From Argyresthia goedartella (lineage: Eukaryota; Arthropoda; Insecta; Lepidoptera; Argyresthiidae): a stretch of DNA of 64,000 bases. The position numbers and the translations under genes were made by a program. Position 1 is the stretch's first letter, and the number at the start of each line of letters is the position of its first letter. Positions 52,440-62,636 of this stretch are shown here, one piece after another. The notes under the pieces were generated by a model, which was not told the origin of the DNA, ran no database searches, and worked only from the letters and a program-made list of their open reading frames with translations. The stretch is taken from NCBI GenBank assembly GCA_949825045.1, contig OX463820.1:3918501-3982500 (forward strand). Direction: 5' to 3'.

Positions 52440-52800
52440 TTTAACGGTGATGGCAAACCTTTATTACACCATTGCTAGCCTCCTGTCTTGCAAAATGGAG
52501 TAACGACAAACTGGTTAAAAGTGGGCACAATTGTGCCTCTGCCACCCCGTAGGAAAAAGGTATGACGCTATGTTATGTTATGTTAAAGGAAAATAATATC
52601 ATGTCTGATCCAATCTTGGATTCGAAACTAGATCTTAAATATTTTAGACGTTGTGATTGGCAGCATTTGCGATGATAGTTTCGGCGATGGATTAGCCCCC
52701 TGTCACGCAAAATGGAGTATTGAATAACTGGCTCAAAGTGGGCAAAATTGTGCCTCTGCCACCCCAAATATGGGAAAAGGCGTGACGCTATGTTATGTTG
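52440..52800 (+). repeat. Two SINE body fragments
   Basis: 52440-52575 (CACCATTGCTAGCCTCCTGT, AACTGGTTAAAAGTGGGCAC, GCCTCTGCCACCCCGTAGG) and 52665-52800 (GGCGATGGATTAGCCCCCTG, AATGGAGTATTGAATAACTG) match the body of the SINE at 13925-14215. Confidence 0.7.
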
Positions 52801-53235
52801 TAGGGTAGGTATATGAATAATGATTATTTGGTTGGGGCTATTAAAACACGTCGCTTTGTGTGCCCCCCCCCCTTAAATTTTTAAAATCTCGTTTACCTAC
52901 CTACCTTCCTACCTAGTTCATTATTTGGTGCTAGCTATAGCGGCAACCGATATAAGACATTCTGTGAAAATTTCAAATCTCTATCTAGGTATAGATAATT
53001 ACGGATATGAACCTTGTGTGATTGTTGGTAAGAGATATTTTTACTGTCATTTACGCGCCAAGTTATCGTAGTTTACCTTTAATACATAGGTACAGGAAAT
53101 AGGTAGAGCAAGGCATAAACAAAAACAAATGAAACATACAAATAATAGTAAAATTATAGGTTGTTGTTGATATGTGCATGTTGACACACATATTCTTTTC
53201 TGAAAACGTATAGCATTGGGTTAGAATATCGTCTC
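52801..53235. other. Mostly unassigned; short GGTTCC-type fragment
   Basis: 52925-52990 (GCTATAGCGGCAACCGATAT, TCTGTGAAAATTTCAA) is a fragment of the GGTTCCGTA-type repeat. The rest shows nothing recognisable. Confidence 0.45.
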
Positions 53236-53454
53236 TTAGTTATCCAGTTGGTGTGGTGGGTCAATACCCACAATATCTGCCAATGCAGATACTATTTTGA
53301 TTAACTTATCACGCTGTTTTTCGTAACATTCGCTTTTCAGTTTCCACCGCAATCCGCACGAGAAAATTTGTTCTCCACTATTGTCATCGTCAAATCTAAC
53401 CAACCCAAAATTCTCATCCGAGAATAATAACAGGTAGTTTATTGTTTCGCACAT
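53236..53454 (-). CDS. Possible small single-exon gene, 72 codons
   Basis: ORF MCETINYLLLFSDENFGLVR ... WKLKSECYEKQRDKLIKIVS ... PPHQLDN, acidic and basic residues balanced, with a plausible amphipathic helix (about residues 38-60). On the minus strand, CTATATATAAAGTGG (about 53545-53559) is a TATA box at a suitable distance (about 95 bases) before the ATG. An acceptor-like AACAG just before the ATG leaves open that it is a last exon. No family recognised; no AATAAA found downstream. Confidence 0.35.
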   Translation of the reverse strand: MCETINYLLLFSDENFGLVRFDDDNSGEQIFSCGLRWKLKSECYEKQRDKLIKIVSALADIVGIDPPHQLDN

Positions 53455-53539
53455 CTCTGTTACGATACTAACAATAACTGCATCAAAACAAAATCACCGG
53501 TGAGAAGTTGTGACCTTGCACTGCACGCGCTTGGTGCGC

Positions 53540-53560
53540 TAATCCACTTTATATATAGAT
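53540..53560 (-). promoter_or_regulatory. TATA-box candidate for the 72-codon ORF
   Basis: TATATAAAG on the minus strand, with GC-richer sequence 20-40 bases downstream (GCGCACCAAGCGCGTGCAGT) where transcription could start. Based on position and motif only. Confidence 0.3.
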
Positions 53561-54254
53561 AAATAATCTTGATACGTTTTTGAATCCCTTACCTAAGGAC
53601 TTAAAATCAGTCGAGGAGGCTTTTGAAGCTGTTAAAGTAAACTGTTTGGAAACAAATGAGAATGATAAGATGATTATACGTACTGAATACATGAATACAG
53701 AGGAGAAAACTAAAATATTAAAATTGATCCATGAATAGAAGACATCTTTCATAATGAGAAAAACAGTTGAAATTTACTCATACGGTAAAGCATAAATTGC
53801 GTTTGACCGACGATACACCACTTTACTATAGGAAACTGCCACATCAGCAGAAAGAGATAGACAATCAGGTTAATGAGCTTGTAGGAAACGGTATAATTCA
53901 GCAATACAACTTACCGTAGAGTTGTCCAATACATATAGTATCAAAGAAACCGGACGCTTCCGGCAAAATAAAATGGCGAATGGTCATTGACTATAGGCAG
54001 CTCAACGCGAAGACAATCGAAGATAAATATTCCTTACCTAATATAGAAGAGATTTTATATTAACAAGGACGAGCACAGTATTTTACCACTCTTGACTTAG
54101 CGAGTGGCTACCATCAAATTTAAATGCATCAAGATGATGTTGAGAAAACCGCATTCTCCACGAACCATGGCCATCGGGAGTTTTTGAGAATGTCCTTTGG
54201 TAAGCCAAAGGGCATTGCAAAGGGTAATATACCAGCGACATTTAAAAGGCTGTT

Positions 54255-54425
54255 TTTTATTATTTTTTGTTATGGCGGAAACAGAAATACATCATCTGTG
54301 AAAATTTCAACTGTCTATCTATCACGGTTCATGAGATACAGCCTGGTGACAGACGGACAGACAGACAGCGGAGTCTTAGTAATAGGGTCCCGTTTTTACC
54401 GTTTGGGTACGGAACCCTAAAAAGC
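54255..54425 (-). repeat. GGTTCCGTA-type repeat inserted in Gypsy-1
   Basis: TTTTTTGTTATGGCGGAAAC, ACAGCCTGGTGACAGACGGA and GGGTACGGAACCC, a minus-strand short copy. Confidence 0.75.
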
Positions 54426-54664
54426 ATTATTTTGCCATAAAAAAAGACAAAAGAACATGCAGATAGAAAAATATACAGACAAGTCAAAATGGGAAGGGTC
54501 TCAGCATCTGTGCTCCCAGCGTTGATTTTTAGACCTTCCCTTAAATATAATATAACTAAACTAAAAACGAATATACTTATATTAAGATATTCAAATTTAC
54601 ACAATTATAGGTACGTACATATTTTTATTTTGGATCGTGAATATTAAGTAAATAAAGAAAGGGA

Positions 54665-54910
54665 AATATTAAACTGCACATCAATAATACTGATTTGGAC
54701 AGCAAATATACTGATTGTTACAAATAATATCAGGGCAAAATACTGCCGTAGCTGAGGTGAAGGGTAAAGGGGGTGAGCGAAGCGAAGCCTCCTTTATCCT
54801 TCGTATTAGGTTGAACATGTAAGAACAACAAAAATACTTAAAACAAAAAAAGTGTTTTTGCTGATCCTTTTTTGATGTGAAAATCAGTATATTTGCTGTG
54901 CGATCAAATA
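54665..54910 (+). mobile_element. Hairpin-core repeat, type 2 arms (copy IV)
   Basis: Core AGGTGAAGGGTAAAGGGGGT, GAGCGAAGCGAAGCCTCCTT; arms AATAATACTGATTTGGACAG on the left and GATGTGAAAATCAGTATATT on the right, as in copy III. It lies inside the interruption of Gypsy-1. Confidence 0.65.
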
Positions 54911-55106
54911 CTAGCCATAAATAAATACATAGAATGGGAAATGAATGTATGTGTTGAAGCAAATATAAGTATAACAGGTAAAAAAAGCTTGAATAGGCCT
55001 TCGCTGCGCATGCCAAGATGATCTCATGCTTAGTTTTACCATGGACGAATTTTTACATAGTTAAACATAACATTTTAAGCTAAACTTCACATTTAAACCT
55101 TTCTAG

Positions 55107-55213
55107 GTGGTAAACGCGTCCATAGCAGACCTGATTAAGGACAAATGGAAGGCAAACGTAACTGAACACTTCCCCAAGAAGTGGAGTCCACTGGTTAAGG
55201 CCTTGAAAGAGAG
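55107..55213 (+). CDS. Isolated host-like exon of unknown gene
   Basis: TTTCTAG|GTGGTAAACG ... AAAGAGAG|GTAGGT is a well-formed exon encoding VVNASIADLIKDKWKANVTE, then HFPKKWSPLVKALKE. Codon use and the absence of stops suggest real coding sequence. The amphipathic helix pattern with W and P loosely recalls the C-terminal part of takeout/JHBP-like proteins, which is only a guess. No neighbouring exon was found. It sits between the two halves of the Gypsy-1 RT. Confidence 0.4.
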
Positions 55214-55640
55214 GTAGGTAAAAAGGTTCTAGTAGATTATGCAACAAGTTGTCAGATTCACATTACAATTCCCCACATTCAAAGAATATAGCAGGTATGC
55301 AGGTACAATCACAAAGTAACTAAGTAAATGATACTTACAAATTATGTTCTGTATACACCTGACAAGTTTTTTGGATGAAATAATCGTGTATTCTACTTTA
55401 TTACGAGCACAACCTGAAAATTCAACCAGTCAAATCAGAATTCCTCCAAAAAAAGTTGAGTATTTAGGTCTCGAACTAACTCCCAACGGTGTTACACCTA
55501 ATCAACGCAAAGTTCAGGACATACTGAATTTTCCAGTACCTAAAACTGAAAAAGAAATCAAATAATTTTTAGGTTTTACCGTTAATTATAGACGCTTTAT
55601 TAATAATTACGCGAAAATAACTAAACCACTAACTAAGTGT

Positions 55641-56072
55641 TTGAAGAAAAGGGCTAAGATAGTAATTAACGATGAGTTCTTAAACGCAGTTGAGAAACTT
55701 AAAGAAACAATTTTGAAATACCAAGACTTCGAGCAACTTTTTATATTAATAACAGATGCAAGCAATTTTGCGCTAGGCGCAGTAATTTCACAGAAAGAAG
55801 AACACATCGAGAAACCAATTGCATATGCCTCGAGAAATCTAACTGACACTGAAATTAAATACTCAACGACTGAAAAGGAACTCTTAGCTAAAGTTTGGGC
55901 ATGCAAACATTTCAGGCCTTATTTGTATGGTAGAAAGCTTACAATCTACACCGATCATACACCACTTACATGGTTAATGTCATTAAAAGACCCGAATTTA
56001 AGGTTAACTAGATGGAGATTCAAGTTAGCAGAATATGACTTTGAAATTAAATACAAGACAGGGAGCAATTAA
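55641..56072 (+). pseudogene. Gypsy-1 RNase H domain
   Basis: Open for 143 codons: ITDASNFALGAVISQ, AYASRNLTDTEIKYSTTEKE, WACKHFRPYLYGRKLTIYTD and HTPLTWL are the typical Ty3/gypsy RNase H motifs with acidic residues retained. It is only a fragment of a decayed polyprotein, so classed as a pseudogene. Confidence 0.85.
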
Positions 56073-56118
56073 CTCAAATGACGATGCTTTGTCCCGTTTT
56101 TTTTTTTTTACGGAAGAT

Positions 56119-58507
56119 TGTAACGGCACCAGGGCTAAGGTCGAGCCGCCGCTATCAGTAGCTATGATCGTCTATTCTATCTATCCCAAAATGAGAGGAC
56201 CCGATTCAGCTGTAAGATTTGTAAGTTAAGAATGATAAGTCTGAATTTCTCGTTCGTTGAGAAGTTCGTTAGGCGTATAATAGTCGAACGAAGTTTGGTT
56301 CAGGAAGTTACAGTTTCAAGTTAGACAGAGAAAGCATATATGTCCGCGAGCCGGTAATTCGCATCAGTCAGCGGTGTATTGCGCCAGAACGATCGTTGTT
56401 ATATTTTATGTGTGATGGTACCATCTGGTTTTTGTATATATGGGCGCTCGGAACTTCTTTTAGTGGTCGACCACAGTTTATAATATTTGTTTGTGATATC
56501 GTATAGATATCCGTCGTAGTTTTACGACGTGAGTACTCAATGATAATTCATGTGCTCGCTAGTAGCGGCTTGTGGTGGTTCCAATTATATATTTGGTTCA
56601 CGGCAATAACGATCCGAAAAGACCGGTTTACACAATTGCGATTTGATTTTCCGAAATGGGTTCTGAACTAGCGGTTACCTCAAAAGGTCCGTAACGTTTT
56701 GAAACCTTCAACTCTGCGCAATTTGAGCTGGATGTTATCGAAACGTAAGCATTATTGTTTTAGGAGATCTAACCCACACCATAGCGAAGTGCATAGTTCG
56801 ATAAATACCGAACTATGAATTCCACTAGCCACAGCACGTCCTCAGTTGAGCCTGATCATATATACCGACTCAGCCTACACATTAGACCTCCAGCGAAATT
56901 TACATTTAATTTAAGATGCAACTTGAATCCAACCTGACCCAAGGCAATGCAAAACACCTACCCGGTCCTAAACAATGAACTTTAGACTGTAAATTGATCT
57001 CTTCGCGCGTCCCCGACAACACTCAAATGTCAAAATATCAACAGGATATGTTATCTGTGTTGACACCGGTTTAACTTTGTTCTGAATTTGTTATTTCCAT
57101 CCGCGGAACCTCATCGATCAAACAGTCTCCCTATGCCCTGCCAACCTAGGTTTAGCCGCAACTAAACTCCTGTCTAGCCTAGTCTAAAAACCTAGTGTTA
57201 TACCACGTCCATTATCGACACCACTCGAAAATGGTTGAGTTTGATTTGAATGTGCTTGTATGTTTAATGACTGTGTGTGTGGGATTTCAAAACTCGCTAC
57301 TCGAAGGAATGAGGAGAGGATTAGCCCGCGAATATCCTAAGAGCCAATCCAGGAACCCTATGGTGAAGGAAAAAGGAATTTAGGGTCGCTCCAAGCCCAG
57401 ACTCAGACTCAGATAATTGACTTACAAGTTCTTATCTAACGACCCAAGGATAGTTTTGGAATTTGGGGTAGGTTGATATAAAGGTTAGGAACCGAGGTAT
57501 ATCTCGGCGCTTCAGACACTCACGAAAAACCACTGAAACTTCGCAATCACAAATTCGTATAGTTCTGACGCGTAACACGGCAGACAAAAACTGTTTAGAA
57601 CTCGTGAAAGACGACTGTCACAGTAGCTAGACGCTGAGACTGAATGCTCTCCCTTCCCCCGCCAATCGTATTTATACGCCCCACATGTCTGAAAGAAAAA
57701 AAAACAGCGTCCTTTGCGAACACGCTCTGCCCAAGCGAAGCTTCTTATCACTAACTACACAGGGTCTATTTTCAACCATGCCATGCAGATCCGCCGTTCT
57801 ACAAATTGTGTGTACGCATATTCACTATGATCAACCGTAGGTTATCACTCAAATCATTTGGTACTGCCGATACACAGAATCTGTTGATCGCTGACCAATA
57901 AAAGCTTGTTGCGATTAATTAAGCATTCCCGACCGCTAGGTGCGCGCAGCAAAGACCACTAGAATGCTATTCATACTAGTCGTGTCAGACCCTCCATCTC
58001 AGCCAAATCGGCTCTGATCTCTACACATCTCGCAGGAATGCGACAAAAAAAACCTGACCTGTAAACTTCCCCGAACCATCCCACGCGTCGGCTCTGTTTT
58101 TTGCTAACTTGCCACTGAGCTACGCAAAACCCCCAAACGTTATCTGAACCGATTCGTATTCAAAACAGCGCGGCGTTGGGCTAGCCCTCTATCACGCAGA
58201 ATGAAGTATCAAATGTACCGACTCTCGTGTACCATTACAGCCCCCTCCCAGACCTTGAGACACTGTTTATCTCAGTTAACATGGCGCAAGGATCTCATTA
58301 CCACTATGCTACCCATGCTTTATCCATATCTACTCTATATGTACGGACATCTCAAATCATGTACACAGACCGATGAATCTGTCAATTATGTATATAATAT
58401 TTACACAACTCGATTGAGTTCTCTCCTGTCTTATCTTATTTATCTATCTAACTATACAACCTCGCTTACCCGCAACTTATCCTAATTCGTATTACTATAT
58501 ATATACA
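56119..58507 (-). mobile_element. Gypsy-2 LTR (3' LTR of the element), about 2.4 kb
   Basis: On the plus strand it begins TGTAACGGCACCAGGGCTAA and probably ends TATATACA at 58507, next to a T-rich run that is the polypurine tract on the minus strand. The part comparable with the right LTR (56119-57285 against 62637-64000) is almost identical. A TATA-like TATAAATAC lies near 57670 on the minus strand. A SINE-body fragment is at 58170-58210. The right boundary is inferred, since the other LTR is cut by the window edge. Confidence 0.75.
57665..57680 (-). promoter_or_regulatory. TATA-box candidate in Gypsy-2 LTR
   Basis: GGGGCGTATAAATACGATT on the minus strand lies about 835 bases into the LTR from its presumed U3 start. 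No start site was determined. Confidence 0.35.
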
Positions 58508-58588
58508 TTTTTTTTGTTTTTTTTTTTTTTTTGTTTCCAAACCATGCGAGATCCTTAAGTCTACAAAGTAGTTATTCAAATTTACAGC

Positions 58589-59371
58589 TTACAGCTTAAT
58601 TATATAACTTTTATACACTATCTTATTCGTCCTCACATAATACCTATTTATATTTATAGTATTGAAGTTACCCAATATCTCATTTGAACCCGGATCTACT
58701 AAAGTATAACAGTTAGGATATACCACTGCCGAAATAACATAAGGCCCTTTATACAACAATGAAAATTTCCGCATGATTTTATGTTCTTTATTTGAACGCA
58801 CAAAGGTCTTAAGTTTCACATAATCACCTATACGATAGACTTCTAACTTACGCCGTTTGTCCGCCTGTCGCTTACGTCGTTCACTAGAACTTTTAGAGTT
58901 TTCTATCGCTACATTCCGCACCTGTTCCGTATCTCGCACACTATGGCCTAATAACCATTCAACGCCTAATTCCTTGTCAATAGTTAACGGTTCCCGCCTA
59001 CCAAACGCTAACTCATTAGGCGCAAAGCCTGTGCTTGTGTGTTCGATGTTATTATAGCAATTTTGAATGTCCGGTAACACGTCGACCCAACTACGATTAC
59101 TTCCGCCGCAATAAGTTCTAATCAGTCGACCTAGCTCGCGATTCACTCTTTCTACGCTATTAGAATTTGGACAATACACCGACGTATGAGTGACCCGAAT
59201 CCCCAGCTGTTTGAGTCCAAATTCCCAAACTTTCGATATGAACTGTGGTCCTGAGTCCGTAATTATAGTTTCGATAGGTATTTCCCTATGAAATCTCTTT
59301 GTACAAGCGAGCACGCTCCTACCTGTCGCTTTTCGCGACAGGTAGGAGCGTGCTCGCCCAATAAAGTCCAC
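58589..59371 (-). pseudogene. Gypsy-2 integrase, internally deleted
   Basis: Has the first catalytic region (DFIG), the second (ITDSGPQF) and the third Glu region (NSNSVERVNREL), followed by the C-terminal domain (VYRIGDYVKLKTFV, LYKGPYVISAVV). The zinc-binding N-terminus is missing, and the spacing between the first two acidic residues is only about 37 residues, because a 51-base hairpin replaces part of the core. Probably inactive. Confidence 0.85.
59307..59357. repeat. Perfect 23-bp-arm hairpin at a gypsy deletion junction
   Basis: Arms at 59307-59329 and 59335-59357 are exact reverse complements (GCGAGCACGCTCCTACCTGT...), separated by TTTTC. Located where RNase H joins integrase. Confidence 0.97.
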
Positions 59372-60744
59372 GACTTAATGAACGTCAAACTTTTATGATC
59401 AGTTCTAATAATAACTTTTTCTCCCCGCAAATATATCTCAAATCGCTTTAAAGTGTATATAACTGCATACATTTCCTGTTCACTGACCGACCATCTAGTC
59501 TGGGCCCCCTTAAATGCCTGCGAACAGAACCCTATAATTCGTTCCTGGCCCGAATCATCTAATTGATAAACATAGCCCCCAATTCCTATAGCGCTGGCGT
59601 CACATTGAACATAATATGTTTTTCCCGCCAATGGCTGACTCAAAATTATACTTTCTAAGAATTGTTTTTTTATCTCGTCAAAAGCACTTTGCACCTGCGC
59701 ACTCCAGACGAACTTGACTCCAGACCGTAATAAATTGTACAAGGGCTGTGTTAACGTTCCAAATTTTTTTATAAACCTCCGAAAGTAATTTATGAACCCC
59801 AAAAACGCCCTCAATTGCCTGACAGTTCTGGGTGACGGATATAATTTAAGTGTTTCAATTTTGTCCGGGTCCATTTGCAAACCTTGTGTAGACAAAATAT
59901 GCCCCAATAACTTGACCTTTTTTTGTGCGAACTCGCATTTTTTTAGTTTGCATGTGAAGCCCGCGTCTTTCAATTTACTCAGAACCGTGTCCACTTGAGA
60001 CAAATGCTGTTCGAAGTCACCCTCAGTTAAAATTGCCAAATCGTCAACAAAATTTAAACAATATGACCTAACCTTTGGCCCTAAAATTAAATCCATCGCC
60101 CTCGAAAATGAACCCACACTGGTTTTCAACCCCTGAGGTAAAACGTTGTAAACATAACTTCTGCCTTGATATACAAAACCCGTGTATCGTTTAGATTCGT
60201 CTGATAATGGTATAGAAAAATACGCATCTTTGATATCAATAACCCCTATGTAGTTTATCCGGCGCCCGGATTGCAATATCTCACTCATCAAAGGTGTGGT
60301 TTCAACCTCCTCAACCATTCCCGTGTTTAATTGTCGTGCATCTAGCAGGATGCGGACCTCTCCTGATTTCTTTAATGCACAAGTCAATGGACTGCTGAAA
60401 TCCGTAGATTGCCTGCTAATAATACCTATACGTTCCATTTCTTCCAATCGTTTTGTTACTTTATCGCGATATGCGAACGGTATGGGATAGCTTCGTTTTA
60501 CGAAAGGCGTTTCATCTCTCATTTTTATCTCATGTATATATTTATTTGTCCGACCTACCCTATCGCTAAACAACTCTGCATGTTTATTTAACACCGGCAA
60601 TAACTTTGTTTTGTGTTCAACAGGTATTGATGAATTATTCACATATTCCTCTATCACATTTCTACTGGTATCTTGGTTCTGTACTTCCATTGTACAACAG
60701 CAAGAATCCTGATTAGGGCTAGTACCTAATGGTATTTCACACAT
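59365..60744 (-). pseudogene. Gypsy-2 reverse transcriptase/RNase H
   Basis: RT motifs: VRILLDARQLN, VIDIKDAYFSIPLSD, VYNVLPQGLK, YCLNFVDDLAIL (FVDD catalytic site), LKKCEFAQKKVKLLGHIL and FLGFINYFRRFI. RNase H begins YYVQCDASAIGIGGY ... SEQEMYAVIYTL and stops after RTDHKSLTFIK, where the deletion junction starts. In frame with protease across one TAG. Confidence 0.88.
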
Positions 60745-60771
60745 CCGCCCGGCGCTTCGTATAATTAGCCT

Positions 60772-61389
60772 CTAATTACCCTCACACATTAAACTGGCTC
60801 GCGTCTGTTGTATAAAATCAAACCCCAAAATTAAATCTTTAGGCACCCTTGTTAATACTAGCATTGGAGTATCGATAACGCATTCACCTATTGTTAATGG
60901 TAACGTTACTAATTTATCAACCTTTTCCTTACTGACTCCAAATGCACCTGTGACTCTCAAACTTGGAATCGGTATTTCCGTCGGTTTTCCCAATTGACTG
61001 CACACTTCTTCGTACACTCTCCGACTTATTACACTGATTTCGCTGCCCGAATCAATCAAACTCCTTACAACAATATTCCCAATACGCACATCTATCTCAG
61101 GTAATGTCAAAGTACTACATAAATCGCGCCCACACTCAGTCGAATCGTCGTCTCTGAATATCGTATGTAAACGTCTGTCATTTCGATCTCTACAATTCGA
61201 TCTAGATTTTTCATCTAAACACACGGCATATCCATGCGCTTTATGCGCTAGTAATTGAATAAATTCATTCACACCCAAGTTCGAATCCAAATTACACAAA
61301 TCATACAGTCTATGCTTTTTCCCAATTCGATCGGCTGTCCACCCGAACCGTAATAAATATCTGAGCGCGAACGACCCGCGCGAGTCCAC
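60772..61389 (-). CDS. Gypsy-2 protease
   Basis: Retropepsin-like aspartic protease with the active-site triad in SLIDSGSEISVISRRVY and the later hydrophobic-G motif DLILGFDFIQQ. Read in the -1 frame from gag via the slippery site at 61392-61398. Ends at TAG (60774-60772). Confidence 0.8.
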   Translation of the reverse strand: MDSRGSFALRYLLRFGWTADRIGKKHRLYDLCNLDSNLGVNEFIQLLAHKAHGYAVCLDEKSRSNCRDRNDRRLHTIFRDDDSTECGRDLCSTLTLPEIDVRIGNIVVRSLIDSGSEISVISRRVYEEVCSQLGKPTEIPIPSLRVTGAFGVSKEKVDKLVTLPLTIGECVIDTPMLVLTRVPKDLILGFDFIQQTRASLMCEGN

Positions 61390-62435
61390 TAGTTTTTTGA
61401 ATTCTGATTTATCGCATTAGTCCTGTCACTTGAACTTTGCCCTGCCTCTGTATTATCTGAACCATCATTGCCCCTTTGGAACCCTATTGCCTTGAAACTA
61501 GCCTGAGGCTGTCTACCTCTACCGCGAAAATAACCGCGACCGCGCGTCCCAAATTCGTTTCGCGCCTTCGTTCCCGCGTTATAATTATCCCTACGACTCA
61601 CCGCGTTATAACGTAACGTATTTACCCGCATAGCTCGATATTGCCCACGCATGTAGCTATTCCGCCTTACGTCGTTCGTAACCATTGTCTCTGAACCATG
61701 CAACGCACTTAATCCCCCATCGATATTCCGTTCTAAATGCCGAAGGAACTCGACCGCATCTCGAATAGTCATTGGTTCCTTTCTAGCAAAAAACGCTACC
61801 TGAATATCACGCGGCAACTGTCTGAAAATCGTGTTGATTTTCTCCGTATCAGTAAACGGTATTGTAAGCTCATATATGCTATTCAATTGAGAGGCAAAGA
61901 ATTCTTCCATACTTTGACCTTTCTTAGAATCAAACTTCGCAGTTAGGAATCTTTGTTTAATTAATTCCTGTTCATTATCACCCCAGAATACCTCTCTGAA
62001 ATCTTTCTCAAAATCCGAATAGGTTCGCCATGAGTCTCTGTATATGCTCATTCGAACTTTTGCAATTCCTACCAAACTATCCGTTGCCCATATCAAAGCC
62101 CTAGAACTATCTCCCGAGACTTTAATATAAGCCTTTAAATCTCTTAAGAAAATCATCGGATTTTCCGAACTCCGCCCATCGAATGTCGGCAACTTCTGTG
62201 TCATTTTCACAATGCATGATTGACGTTTTTCTACCGATTGTTCAAACGTCTCTAGTTCCTGTCTGTCAGTCTGTCTGTCCGAAGTCCTACTAGCATTGCT
62301 CGCGCTAGAACCCCTTTCCAAACTGTCTAATCTATTCACTATTTCAGATAACAATTGCGTCACCTGTCCTGACGCTTGCGAAAGTGAATTGTCTCGTACT
62401 ACCCGACTAACGTTTTTTCTAAGCCGGCCGGCCAT
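61389..62435 (-). CDS. Gypsy-2 gag
   Basis: 348 codons. Capsid-like region LPTFDGRSSENPMIFLRDLK ... SDFEKDFREVFWGDNEQEL ... FRQLPRDIQVAFFARKE matches the retrotransposon gag pattern. The C-terminus is Arg/Gly-rich (RGRGYFRGRGRQ) without a CCHC knuckle. Ends NQNSKN then TAG. Confidence 0.85.
   Translation of the reverse strand: MAGRLRKNVSRVVRDNSLSQASGQVTQLLSEIVNRLDSLERGSSASNASRTSDRQTDRQELETFEQSVEKRQSCIVKMTQKLPTFDGRSSENPMIFLRDLKAYIKVSGDSSRALIWATDSLVGIAKVRMSIYRDSWRTYSDFEKDFREVFWGDNEQELIKQRFLTAKFDSKKGQSMEEFFASQLNSIYELTIPFTDTEKINTIFRQLPRDIQVAFFARKEPMTIRDAVEFLRHLERNIDGGLSALHGSETMVTNDVRRNSYMRGQYRAMRVNTLRYNAVSRRDNYNAGTKARNEFGTRGRGYFRGRGRQPQASFKAIGFQRGNDGSDNTEAGQSSSDRTNAINQNSKN
61392..61398 (-). promoter_or_regulatory. 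Candidate -1 ribosomal frameshift site (A AAA AAC)
   Basis: The gag frame reads TCA AAA AAC TAG, giving the heptamer A AAA AAC directly before the stop. A -1 slip enters the protease frame (CTA GTG GAC). A downstream stimulatory structure was not modelled. Confidence 0.75.
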
Positions 62436-62636
62436 TATTCCTGAACACTAAACCGTCGTAGCTCGTCTGAAAACAATGCCCCTTTTTTTTTGCTTGTTTC
62501 TTATTTACAAAACTGAACTGTTTAAAATCGTTTCTACGTTGTGTTATTTTTAAAGTAACGCGTTAGACCTTGATTCTTTTAGAATATCTAGGTATCAGAC
62601 TATCTAGGATATCCTTCGGTCTGGCACCAGGAAATC

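Larger units (their letters stand above)
53565..56118 (+). mobile_element. Gypsy-1: decayed Ty3/gypsy pol fragment, interrupted
   Basis: Plus-strand remains of a gypsy-type polyprotein: the region before RT (53590-53740), RT (53800-54250, with IVSKKPDASGKIKWRMVIDY and TLDLASGYHQI-like), then about 1.1 kb of foreign sequence, then the end of RT (55358 on, with a decayed active-site strand), the RNase H domain (55641-56072) and a cut at 56118 where Gypsy-2 begins. Several stops and frameshifts. No LTR, gag or integrase of this element was seen. Confidence 0.8.
58508..62636 (-). mobile_element. Gypsy-2 internal region (Ty3/gypsy)
   Basis: Order on the minus strand: gag (62435-61389), protease (61389-60772), RT/RNase H (60744-about 59365) and a shortened integrase (59371-58589), which is the Ty3/gypsy order. 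A primer-binding candidate TGGTGCCAGACCGAAGGA starts 7 bases inside the 5' LTR; its tRNA was not identified. No envelope-like ORF. Confidence 0.85.

Noticed and set aside
57195..58485. Short ORFs within the Gypsy-2 LTR
   Set aside because: They lie in the LTR, show no domain pattern, and the part that can be compared is repeated in the other LTR.
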